A stretch of DNA of 5,872 nucleotides, from the NCBI GenBank assembly GCA_937885165.1, contig CAKZZJ010000107.1, forward strand, positions 1 through 5,872, read 5' to 3'. The stretch is from an uncultured Caryophanales bacterium. GTDB taxonomy: Bacteria; Bacillota_I; Bacilli_A; Acholeplasmatales; Anaeroplasmataceae. A program made the position numbers and the translations under genes. Shown piece after piece: positions 1-5,872 of the stretch. The first letter of the stretch is position 1; each line of letters starts with the position of its first letter. The notes under the pieces were generated by a model, which saw only the letters and a list, made by a program, of their open reading frames with translations, was not told the DNA's origin and made no database searches.

Positions 1-16
1 AAGAAATTATATTGTT

Positions 17-511
17 TTAGATAAAATCTTTTAATAATTCACTGTTTAAATAGTGAGTATCAGCTTTGTAAATATTTTCAGCTGCAAAAATTTCAGGATT
101 AGTTTCAACAATATTTTTTAATTTCAACACATCTTGTTCCCATTTACCAATTTCATTTACACCGGTTAAAACTTGGGATACAAATTCTTTTGCATCTTGT
201 TCAGAAATTCCTTGTAAATTCGTAAACTCTTTTTTATCCATATCATAAATGCCACTGATATTCTGACCTCTTAAATTAGCAATATTTTTATCAGTAGAAT
301 TTATCCATCCGGAAGAAAGTTTAAATCCATTATCGTAATGTAACTCTAAACCTTTGAATTTTCCTTGAGGCATTTCTAATTTAGAATATATAATTTGTTC
401 CGGCTGAAGTTCCGATGTGTACATATTTTGTGTAAGAACTACTTCTTTACCTCCAGGGCGATAAAGACTTGATATTTTCATATGTGATTCGGATACTTTA
501 CTTCCGGACAA
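17..511 (-). CDS. Unrecognised protein, C-terminal part; 5' end apparently missing
   Basis: I do not recognise this 164-residue product. It is soluble and mixed in composition, with no signal peptide, no membrane segment and no clear motif. The last 60 residues look helical and charged (around EQDAKEFVSQVLTGVNEIGKWEQ). The only start that gives this length is a TTG at 511, without a convincing ribosome binding site. An ATG at 481 is the next choice. The same frame stays open upstream to 658 and encodes protein-like sequence before the TTG (RWFHRNSPERDIYGAS), which suggests the real start has been lost and that this is the tail of a longer protein. It ends with TAA at 17-19. It faces the CobW remnant head to head. 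Either a broken gene or a partial gene at a join; that it is or was coding is more secure than its start. Confidence 0.6.
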   Translation of the reverse strand: MSGSKVSESHMKISSLYRPGGKEVVLTQNMYTSELQPEQIIYSKLEMPQGKFKGLELHYDNGFKLSSGWINSTDKNIANLRGQNISGIYDMDKKEFTNLQGISEQDAKEFVSQVLTGVNEIGKWEQDVLKLKNIVETNPEIFAAENIYKADTHYLNSELLKDFI

Positions 512-551
512 ACTCGCACCATAAATATCTCTTTCCGGAGAATTTCTGTGA

Positions 552-770
552 AACCATCTTGCCGAAAAAATATCATCTTTATTTAAAGATAAATCATATG
601 GAAACGTTATCAGAATAAAAGGATTTGTTTTTGATAATGATGAGTGGTATGAATTAAATTATACTAAATTTGATGTTGAAGAAAGAAAAATAAAATTAGG
701 CCAAAATGTAATAATCATTATAGGCTCAAATTTAAATGAAGGAAAAATAAAAATATTGTTCAACAAATAA
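552..770 (+). pseudogene. C-terminal remnant of a CobW/G3E-family GTPase
   Basis: This frame opens after a TGA at 549-551, has no start codon with a ribosome binding site, and ends with TAA at 768-770. From about 561 it reads like the C-terminal domain of CobW/P47K-type G3E GTPases (metal-chaperone-like proteins). It has the segment YGNVIRIKGFV (597-629), a tryptophan-containing strand (DEWYELNYT), and near the end a GQNVIIIIGSNLNE segment matching the family's usual 'IG..L(D/N)' ending. The whole N-terminal GTPase domain (P-loop, CxCC-type metal motif) is absent, because the sequence to the left switches to the minus-strand gene. It is therefore a 5'-truncated fragment and presumably non-functional. 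The family call rests on recognised sequence pattern only; the exact left edge of homology (about 555-600) is uncertain because the opposite strand is open too. Confidence 0.68.
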
Positions 771-814
771 AAGGAGCGATAAAACAAAATTATTAATTGT
801 TTTAAAGCTCCTTT
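770..814. terminator. Bidirectional intrinsic terminator
   Basis: AAAGGAGC (770-777) pairs with GCTCCTTT (807-814). Inside, AAAACAA (781-787) pairs with TTGTTTT (797-803), leaving a small internal loop and an AT-rich apical loop. On the plus strand the hairpin follows directly on the CobW remnant's stop codon and is followed by a T-rich run (GTTTTATTT). On the minus strand it follows the stop of the ribokinase-nucleoside hydrolase gene at 818, where the 5' flank reads as a T-rich tail. It can thus end both converging transcripts. Confidence 0.8.
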
Positions 815-817
815 GTT

Positions 818-2605
818 TTATTTATAAAATTTTAATGATTCTTCAATTAAATCAAAATATCTTGCAACATCAACTTCTATTGCGACATATGAATTATGAT
901 TATCTGAATTAAAATCACAAGTTGTTTTGCCGGCTGTCTTTTCATCTGATGTATCGATAGAAGTATATGCTTTTTTAAATTTTAATATTTTATCATCAAT
1001 TAAGGATGCGATAGTAAGCGGATCATGCAAAGGCCCGCCTTCAAGGCCAAAGAAATCCTTCTGATTTTTTATGAATACCTCCATTAAAGAAACAAATAAA
1101 TCAGAACCTCTTGTGTTGATTTTTTTCATTCTTGATACCACATTGTTATCAACTAAACATTTTCTTGTTACATCAAGTCCGACCATATAAATATCTATTT
1201 TTGACTTAAATATAATATCTGCAGCCTCTGGGTCTGTTAAAATATTGAATTCTGCATATTCGGTAATATTTCCTTTTTTAGAAGAACCGCCCATCAATAT
1301 AATCTTGCTGATACTTGATTTTATTGATGGATCTTTTATTATAGCTTTTGCTACATTAGTCATCGGACCTGTTGTTATAAATGTTATATCTTTTGTCTTG
1401 TGGCACATATCAATTATAAAGCTTACGGCATCAATATCTTCTTTTTCTTTTTCTATTTTCCTAAAAGGGAAACCATCTAGCCCGGTTTTACCATGAATCT
1501 CTTCACAAACAGGAGATTCTCTTTTTATTGGTTTATTTGATCCTTCGTAAACCTTATATTCTAGATTTAGATAATCTATTGTTGCAAGTGCATTATAAGT
1601 TGTTTTTTCAATTGTTTGATTTCCTCTTACTGTTGTTACTCCTAAAACATCAAACTTATCACATGCACCTAACAACATAATGCCTATTGCATCATCATGC
1701 CCTGGATCACAATCGAGGATTATTTTTGTTCTTTCGTTCTTCCTATTATAAATTTCATCTTCATTTGCTAGTGCTTCATATATGCCTCTTTTTTGGCACA
1801 TAAGGGAAGATGATATTCTTGCAAAATTTATTGCCTCAAAGACATCGTTATTATCACTTAATTTGGCTAAAAACGAACCTATAAAGGTATCGCCTGCCCC
1901 TGTTGTATCTATAGCTTTATTTGTATCAACTGCCGGAAAATATGTATGTTCTCTCGGGTAAAATACTCCCTTATCACCCAAAGTTATTATCAAATTAGTA
2001 TTTTCTAGTTTTTTTATCGCCTTATTAATATTATTTTCATTTGTTATGAATTTAAGTTCATTTTCATTTGGAATTAAATAATCTACATATTCAATAATAT
2101 CAGATATATTCTTTGCAGGTGCTGGATTAAGTATAACCTTCATGCCGATATTTTTGGCAAGCATTGCTGCATATTTTACGGCATCATAATTTACCTCAAG
2201 TCCTAACAAGAGATAATCATCTTTTTTGGCATCGCTTAAAAAATCAATTACTTCATCAATTTTAATACTGTAATTAGCACCGTGATTGATGATTATTTTA
2301 TTATCATCATCAGTTAGCGCAATCAAGGCAATGCCAGATTTATAATCGTTTCTAATTTTTATATTTGATGTATCGATATCATGTTCTTTTAAATTCTTTA
2401 ACAACAAAGAACCATATTCATCACTACCTACTGCCCCAAGCATCCTTAAATCAGCACCATATTTTTTTATAGCTAAAGCTTGATTGTTTCCTTTACCACC
2501 AATGCTTGTTTTTAAATCATAACCATCAATTGTTTCACCAGGGTTTGGAAAATCATTTATTTTAATAGAGATATCAACATTTAAACTTCCGATAATATAA
2601 ATCAT
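818..2605 (-). CDS. Fused ribokinase-nucleoside hydrolase (bifunctional nucleoside salvage enzyme)
   Basis: This 595-residue cytoplasmic protein joins two complete enzymes. Residues 1-285 are a PfkB-family ribokinase: GSLNVDI at 6-12, PGETI at 22-26, the sugar-binding GGKGNNQA at 36-43, NPAP at 160-163, LGDKGV at 209-214, and the ATP/anion-hole motif DTTGAGDTF at 233-241 with catalytic Asp239. After a linker of only a few residues, 293-595 are a nucleoside hydrolase: the Ca2+/ribose-binding DCDPGHDD at 298-305, IHGKTG at 370-375, TTGPMTN at 411-417, AEFN at 451-454, and LHDP at 526-529 with His527 in the place of the leaving-group acid His of inosine-uridine hydrolases. Inferred role: split ribonucleosides into base and ribose, then phosphorylate the ribose to ribose 5-phosphate. 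The ATG at 2605 is preceded by AGAAGGAG (2611-2618) at good spacing. Each domain is near the usual family length (about 300 residues), so this is a true fusion and not a frameshift. Preferred base is not decidable here. Confidence 0.96.
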   Translation of the reverse strand: MIYIIGSLNVDISIKINDFPNPGETIDGYDLKTSIGGKGNNQALAIKKYGADLRMLGAVGSDEYGSLLLKNLKEHDIDTSNIKIRNDYKSGIALIALTDDDNKIIINHGANYSIKIDEVIDFLSDAKKDDYLLLGLEVNYDAVKYAAMLAKNIGMKVILNPAPAKNISDIIEYVDYLIPNENELKFITNENNINKAIKKLENTNLIITLGDKGVFYPREHTYFPAVDTNKAIDTTGAGDTFIGSFLAKLSDNNDVFEAINFARISSSLMCQKRGIYEALANEDEIYNRKNERTKIILDCDPGHDDAIGIMLLGACDKFDVLGVTTVRGNQTIEKTTYNALATIDYLNLEYKVYEGSNKPIKRESPVCEEIHGKTGLDGFPFRKIEKEKEDIDAVSFIIDMCHKTKDITFITTGPMTNVAKAIIKDPSIKSSISKIILMGGSSKKGNITEYAEFNILTDPEAADIIFKSKIDIYMVGLDVTRKCLVDNNVVSRMKKINTRGSDLFVSLMEVFIKNQKDFFGLEGGPLHDPLTIASLIDDKILKFKKAYTSIDTSDEKTAGKTTCDFNSDNHNSYVAIEVDVARYFDLIEESLKFYK

Positions 2606-2628
2606 ATATGCTCCTTCTAATAATAAAA

Positions 2629-2647
2629 TAGGCTTTTAAAAAGCCTA
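2629..2647 (-). terminator. Terminator-like hairpin between the GtrA gene and the fusion gene
   Basis: A perfect 9-bp inverted repeat, TAGGCTTTT (2629-2637) and AAAAGCCTA (2639-2647), lies in the 46-base gap between the GtrA stop codon (2652-2654) and the fusion start (2605). Read on the minus strand it is followed by ATTTTATTATT, a moderately T-rich tail. It probably ends or weakens transcription from the GtrA gene. The fusion gene would then need its own promoter or some read-through; no convincing promoter is visible in the gap. Confidence 0.6.
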
Positions 2648-2651
2648 AATT

Positions 2652-3185
2652 TTATTCTTTATCTTCAATCTTTTTTTCTTTGAAAATGAATTTTTTTCTG
2701 CTTAGATAATTATATATCAATACAACTAATGTTTGGAATGCAAAAACACCGAAATAAGCCCAGAATTCTCCTGATTTAAGCGATATATTATTTCTACCCA
2801 CATCAATATCAAAACTTCCTGATGATGCAGTAAGTATTATCCATCTAAATAAATAGAAGATACCTAAGCCTATTAACATACCGATAAAGCCTAATAAAAC
2901 AAACAACCAAAATGATGATTGTGTTTTGGTTTTGGCCTTGTTTTCTACATTTTGAAATACCCAAATTACCGAAAGTATGTAATTAACAAGAACGCCAACT
3001 ATAAAACCACAGACTAAAGGTATAGTAAAATGTAAAAATGAATTGAAGCCTGTATCAACAGAAGGAAGAAGATAAGCAACCAGTGTTTTTGTTGCGAAAT
3101 CAAAGATGGTGGCAACACCACCAACGACCAAAAATCTTAATATTTCAAAAAATAATTGTTTTTTTCTTTCTTCAGTTATTTTCAT
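2652..3185 (-). CDS. GtrA-family four-helix membrane protein
   Basis: This 177-residue protein has the GtrA layout of four membrane helices, at about 14-38, 52-76, 92-118 and 140-162, with short Lys-rich ends. Family hallmarks are the first-helix stretch RFLVVGGVATIFDF (17-30), the second-helix VLVNYILSVIWVF (65-77), and NYLSRKKFIF (159-168) at the end of helix 4. Members such as Shigella-phage GtrA and Listeria GtcA are thought to move or handle polyprenyl-phosphate-linked sugars for decorating surface glycopolymers; that role is inferred here, since no glycosyltransferase partner lies in the window. The loop between helices 3 and 4 (about 119-139) is longer and more polar than in the shortest members. 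The ATG at 3185 has no ribosome binding site at normal distance: AAAAGG ends about 15 bases upstream, and a TATAAT box lies only 7 bases upstream, so the message may be leaderless. Confidence 0.93.
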   Translation of the reverse strand: MKITEERKKQLFFEILRFLVVGGVATIFDFATKTLVAYLLPSVDTGFNSFLHFTIPLVCGFIVGVLVNYILSVIWVFQNVENKAKTKTQSSFWLFVLLGFIGMLIGLGIFYLFRWIILTASSGSFDIDVGRNNISLKSGEFWAYFGVFAFQTLVVLIYNYLSRKKFIFKEKKIEDKE

Positions 3186-3192
3186 AATGCAT

Positions 3193-3221
3193 ATTATATA
3201 CCTTTTAAATGGAAAAATAAA
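3193..3221 (-). promoter_or_regulatory. Possible promoter of the GtrA gene
   Basis: On the minus strand a perfect TATAAT (3198 to 3193) stands 7 bases before the ATG at 3185. Seventeen bases further up is a weak -35 (TTTATT, 3221 to 3216). Transcription would begin at about 3185-3187, giving an RNA with almost no leader. The -10 match is strong and the -35 match is poor, so this is a tentative call in a very AT-rich region. Confidence 0.4.
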
Positions 3222-3274
3222 CGAAAAATATTTAAAAATTCAAATTAATATGATGGAAAAATACGTTTATTTCA

Positions 3275-3303
3275 TTGACAAAAAAAGAATAATAATTTAC
3301 AAT
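3275..3303 (+). promoter_or_regulatory. Sigma-A-type promoter of the riboswitch-ATPase transcript
   Basis: A perfect -35 box TTGACA (3275-3280) is followed after exactly 17 bases by a -10 box TACAAT (3298-3303), one mismatch from consensus. The predicted transcription start, about 3309-3311, falls at the first base-paired positions of the riboswitch P1 stem. That agreement strongly supports both calls. The spacer is A-rich. Confidence 0.83.
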
Positions 3304-3309
3304 TATTGT

Positions 3310-3398
3310 GTTTAAGGGAGTAGATGACCTAATGGTTGTATCTTCGTCAGGACGATTATTTAATCCGGAGTTACATTAAATATCAAGACTTAAGCATA
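3310..3398 (+). promoter_or_regulatory. yybP-ykoY manganese riboswitch (aptamer)
   Basis: The untranslated leader carries the conserved pieces of the yybP-ykoY Mn2+ aptamer in order. AAGGGAGTAG (3314-3323) is one base short of the common GGGGAGUAG, CGTCA is at 3345-3349, TCCGGAGTTACAT lies at 3364-3376, and CAAGAC is at 3384-3389 just before the closing strand. The closing stem P1 forms between 3310-3316 and 3389-3395; pairing could extend to 3307/3398 if transcription started earlier. Known members bind Mn2+ where two helical legs meet and usually switch on exporters of manganese or P-type ATPases. The match in motif order, the promoter placed just before P1, and a P-type ATPase downstream make this a confident call from sequence. 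The assignment should hold under a covariance-model search. Confidence 0.9.
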
Positions 3399-3447
3399 TT
3401 TTTATGTGCATTTAAGTATATTTAATGCATTCCGGATTTTATTTTTT
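3362..3447 (+). terminator. Riboswitch-controlled intrinsic terminator (expression platform)
   Basis: A very long hairpin is visible. AATCCGGA (3362-3369) pairs with TCCGGATT (3431-3438), CATTAAATAT (3374-3383) with ATATTTAATG (3418-3427), ACTTAA (3388-3393) with TTAAGT (3412-3417), and GCATAT (3394-3399) with ATGTGC (3404-3409, one G-U pair). The run TTATTTTTT follows at 3439-3447. Its 5' half is the 3' half of the aptamer, so the aptamer and the terminator cannot both form. Metal binding that holds the aptamer would prevent termination: an ON switch. The ribosome binding site starts at the base after the T run. Confidence 0.87.
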
Positions 3448-3457
3448 GAGGTGGAAG

Positions 3458-5872
3458 ATGAGTGATAAAAAATACGAAACATATAATGTGATAGACACAT
3501 TAAATGAATTTGAAGTCAAAGAGGATACGGGATTAAGTGAAGAAGAAGCCAAAAAGCGATTAGAGATCTATGGTAAAAATGAGCTTGTAGGTAAAAATAA
3601 GAAAAGTTTTATTAAAATATTTTTATCACAATTAAATGACGCGATGATTTTTGTCCTTTTTGCCGCAATCGCTGTAACGATAGGTGTATCAATTTATGAA
3701 ACCATTAAGGCCATAAATAGTGGCGCTGGTTTTGATTTTTTATCTACAGGTGATTGGCCTGATGTAATAATTATCTTAATTGTTATTATTATTAATGCGG
3801 TTATTGGTACGGTTCAAGAGATAAAAGCTGAATCATCGCTTGAAGCATTAAAAAAGATGTCTTCTCCCGAAAGTACAGTCTTAAGGGACGGTAAAAAAAC
3901 AAGAATCAAATCATCAGAACTTGTCTTAGGAGATATTATATACCTTGAGGAAGGAGATACAGTTGGTGCTGATATAAGACTTATTGAGGCGATTAATTTA
4001 AAAGCCAATGAATCAAGTCTTACCGGAGAATCAGTTCCAGTAGAAAAAGATGCATCATTTGTATTTTCTGGTGAAGTTGGAATTGGCGACAGAATAAATA
4101 TGTGTTATCAGTCAACAATAATAAGTTATGGTAGAGGAAAAGGTGTAGTTACAGCTACTGCAATGAATACTGAAATAGGTAAAATAGCCACTAAATTAGA
4201 TGAAGAAGAAAGCGAACCTACTCCGCTTCAGAAGGTGCTAGCTAAATTATCTAAATTCTTAGGTATTTTAACTCTAATAATTGTTATACTCGTATTTGTT
4301 GTTGATTTAATATGGATATTTGTTGATGGTAATGGATCAAATGTTGAAGCTTATATAGAAGCTGTATTAAGTTCTATATCTTTAGCAGTTGCCGCAGTAC
4401 CGGAAGGACTTGCCGCAGTAGTAACCATCGTGTTATCAATCGGAGTAGAAAGGATGGTCAAGGCTAATACTATTGTAAGAAAATTACCTTCAGTTGAAAC
4501 ACTTGGTGCTGTATCAGTAGTATGTAGCGATAAAACAGGAACACTTACGCAAAATAAGATGACAGTTCTTGAGGCATATATCAACCATGAATATAAAACA
4601 AATGATGATTTTAATGAAGAATCAAAATCAGATAATCTAAAATTTCTAGCCAAGGGCATGAGTCTATGTTCAAATGCTTCTACTGAAGGTGGAGAATTCG
4701 GAGACCCAACAGAAGTAGCGTTAGTTATCTTTGCTAATAGATTCGGGTTCTCTAAAACAATACTTGAAAAAGAATATAAAAGGGTTGATGAATATCCATT
4801 TGATTCTGTTAGAAAAATGATGTCTACAAAAAATGAAATGGATGGTAAGAAGATAGTATTTACAAAAGGGGCTTTGGATTCAATTATTTCAAGATGTGAA
4901 AATATTAAAATTAATGATGAAATAAGAAAAATAACTGATTTTGATATCAAAAAAATTAATGAAGCAAATACATTTTATGCATCAAAAGCTTTAAGAGTTT
5001 TAGCATTAGCTTATAAAGAAGATGAAGCACTTGATGAAGAAAATATGACATTTGTAGGACTTGTCGCGATGATAGATCCGCCAAGAAAAGAAGCAAAGAG
5101 TGCTGTTGGTGTACTAAAAAATGCTGGTATTACAACAATTATGATTACAGGAGATCATAAGGATACAGCCTTTGCGGTTGCTAAAGAATTAGGAATTGTT
5201 GAAAATATAGAAGACTGCTATATTGGAAAAGATATAGATAAATTAACTGAAGAAGAATTAAAAGAAGTTTGTAAACACGCAAGAGTGTTTGCTAGAGTAT
5301 CACCAGAAAATAAAGTTCAGATTGTCAAAGCATTTCAGGCAAACGGCAATATATGCGCTATGACTGGTGATGGCGTAAATGATGCCCCATCGTTAAAGGC
5401 AGCTAATATTGGTATCGCAATGGGAATTACTGGTACTGATGTTGCTAAAGATGCCGCAGATATGGTATTAACTGATGATAATTTTGCATCAATTCAAAAG
5501 GCTGTTGAAGAAGGAAGAGGAATATATGCGAATATTAAGAAGACTGTCTTATTCCTTCTCGGCAGTAATATTGCTGAAGTTTTAGCAATGTTTGTTGTTG
5601 TTATTTGTTCACTATTCTCTTCATACAATTTACCTACACCATTATTATCCGTCCACGTTTTGTGGGTGAATTTGGTGACTGACGCCCTTCCTGCAGTGGC
5701 CTTGGGCTCCGATGATAAAGAGCCAGATGTCATGTCTTATCCTCCACGTGATCCCAAAGAATCTTTGTTTGCTCACGGTGGTTTTATTTACATGTTTGGA
5801 TATGGTTTAGTCATTACCATCGCTACGGTTGGTATCTTCTTCCTTGTCCCGTTTATGGTGACAAATAACACC
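3458..5872 (+). CDS. P2-type cation-transporting ATPase, probable Mn2+ (or Ca2+/Mn2+) exporter; 3' end beyond window
   Basis: The visible 805 residues run off the right edge; relatives are about 880-900 residues. Order of parts: N-terminal cation-ATPase domain (about 5-45), TM1-TM2 (about 58-122), actuator domain with TGES (189-192), TM3-TM4 (about 265-335) with the ion-binding PEGL (315-318, Glu316), the phosphorylation motif DKTGT (Asp358), nucleotide-binding KGA (Lys470), TGD (564-566), the hinge TGDGVNDAP (636-644), then TM5 and later helices. Ligands matching SERCA are present in TM5 (Asn704, Glu707) and TM6 (Asn738, Thr741, Asp742), so the chemistry is ATP-driven divalent cation transport through an aspartyl phosphate at the cytoplasmic membrane. 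On sequence alone it would be called a Ca2+ ATPase; the Mn2+ riboswitch upstream favours manganese export, as known for similar ATPases in lactic cocci. The ATG at 3458 follows a strong GAGGTGG (3448-3454) site. Confidence 0.96.
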   Translation, partial: MSDKKYETYNVIDTLNEFEVKEDTGLSEEEAKKRLEIYGKNELVGKNKKSFIKIFLSQLNDAMIFVLFAAIAVTIGVSIYETIKAINSGAGFDFLSTGDWPDVIIILIVIIINAVIGTVQEIKAESSLEALKKMSSPESTVLRDGKKTRIKSSELVLGDIIYLEEGDTVGADIRLIEAINLKANESSLTGESVPVEKDASFVFSGEVGIGDRINMCYQSTIISYGRGKGVVTATAMNTEIGKIATKLDEEESEPTPLQKVLAKLSKFLGILTLIIVILVFVVDLIWIFVDGNGSNVEAYIEAVLSSISLAVAAVPEGLAAVVTIVLSIGVERMVKANTIVRKLPSVETLGAVSVVCSDKTGTLTQNKMTVLEAYINHEYKTNDDFNEESKSDNLKFLAKGMSLCSNASTEGGEFGDPTEVALVIFANRFGFSKTILEKEYKRVDEYPFDSVRKMMSTKNEMDGKKIVFTKGALDSIISRCENIKINDEIRKITDFDIKKINEANTFYASKALRVLALAYKEDEALDEENMTFVGLVAMIDPPRKEAKSAVGVLKNAGITTIMITGDHKDTAFAVAKELGIVENIEDCYIGKDIDKLTEEELKEVCKHARVFARVSPENKVQIVKAFQANGNICAMTGDGVNDAPSLKAANIGIAMGITGTDVAKDAADMVLTDDNFASIQKAVEEGRGIYANIKKTVLFLLGSNIAEVLAMFVVVICSLFSSYNLPTPLLSVHVLWVNLVTDALPAVALGSDDKEPDVMSYPPRDPKESLFAHGGFIYMFGYGLVITIATVGIFFLVPFMVTNNT

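Noticed and set aside
549..551. TGA in the CobW remnant frame read as tryptophan (Mollicutes-type code)
   Set aside because: All conserved tryptophans in the intact genes use TGG and the codons left of this TGA do not continue a CobW-like sequence, so it is simply where the homology has already ended.
1245..1496. Open frame on the plus strand, 83 codons
   Set aside because: It lies wholly inside the nucleoside hydrolase half of the fusion gene on the other strand. It has no ribosome binding site and is a reverse-strand shadow of strongly conserved coding sequence.
1720..1760. Possible frameshift or assembly merge creating the ribokinase-hydrolase fusion
   Set aside because: The frame is continuous, the linker is short and polar, both domains are complete at the joint, and there is no stop, start or ribosome binding site for a separate hydrolase in the linker DNA.
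3106..3315. Open frame on the plus strand, 69 codons
   Set aside because: It begins antisense to the GtrA gene and runs through the divergent promoters into the start of the riboswitch, so it conflicts with several well-supported elements and has no credible translation signal.
3364..3438. TCCGGA repeats as a transposon or attachment-site inverted repeat
   Set aside because: The two copies are explained by the base of the riboswitch terminator hairpin with its T run, and no transposase or target duplication is nearby.
4351..4950. Open frame on the minus strand, 199 codons, with hydrophobic and Ser-rich product
   Set aside because: It is antisense to the catalytic core (DKTGT to KGA) of the ATPase; its composition is what reverse-reading of that conserved coding region gives. 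The shorter minus-strand frames at 3814-4008 and 5494-5733 are rejected for the same reason.

Overview
The window looks like a chromosomal piece from a low-GC Gram-positive bacterium (Firmicutes sensu lato, possibly a gut Bacilli or Mollicutes-related lineage). The grounds are strong AT richness, AGA/AAA/ATA-rich codon use, a strong AGGAGG-type ribosome binding site, a consensus sigma-A promoter, a GtrA-type membrane protein, and a yybP-ykoY riboswitch feeding a P2-type ATPase. All stops seen are TAA and all clear tryptophans are TGG, so nothing indicates recoded UGA. The exact taxon cannot be fixed from the sequence.

Left end (1-770): the end of an unrecognised protein gene on the minus strand, whose open frame has no credible start. 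It faces a plus-strand remnant of a CobW/G3E-type GTPase C-terminus. The two frames overlap head to head around 550-660 and neither gene has its 5' part. This looks like a rearrangement junction or an assembly join. A long hairpin at 770-814 serves as a bidirectional terminator between the CobW remnant and the next gene.

Middle (818-3185, minus strand): a 595-residue fusion of a ribokinase (PfkB family) and an inosine/uridine-type nucleoside hydrolase, both with intact active sites. This is a two-step nucleoside salvage enzyme in one chain: nucleoside to base plus ribose, then ribose to ribose 5-phosphate. Upstream of it, after a small terminator-like hairpin, lies a four-helix GtrA-family membrane protein probably involved in lipid-linked sugar translocation.

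Right (3186-5872, plus strand): a divergent intergenic region carries a near-perfect sigma-A promoter, then a yybP-ykoY manganese riboswitch whose 3' half is shared with a very long intrinsic terminator, then a strong ribosome binding site. The controlled gene is a P2-type cation ATPase (805 residues visible, truncated by the window end). All catalytic motifs and the visible TM4/TM5/TM6 cation ligands are present. The riboswitch suggests that the pump exports Mn2+ (perhaps with Ca2+) and is switched on by manganese. Base composition rises sharply in the last 230 bases of this gene.

I see no CRISPR array, tRNA, rRNA or insertion sequence. The most noteworthy items are the ribokinase-nucleoside hydrolase fusion, the riboswitch-ATPase pair, and the double-truncation junction at 550-660.
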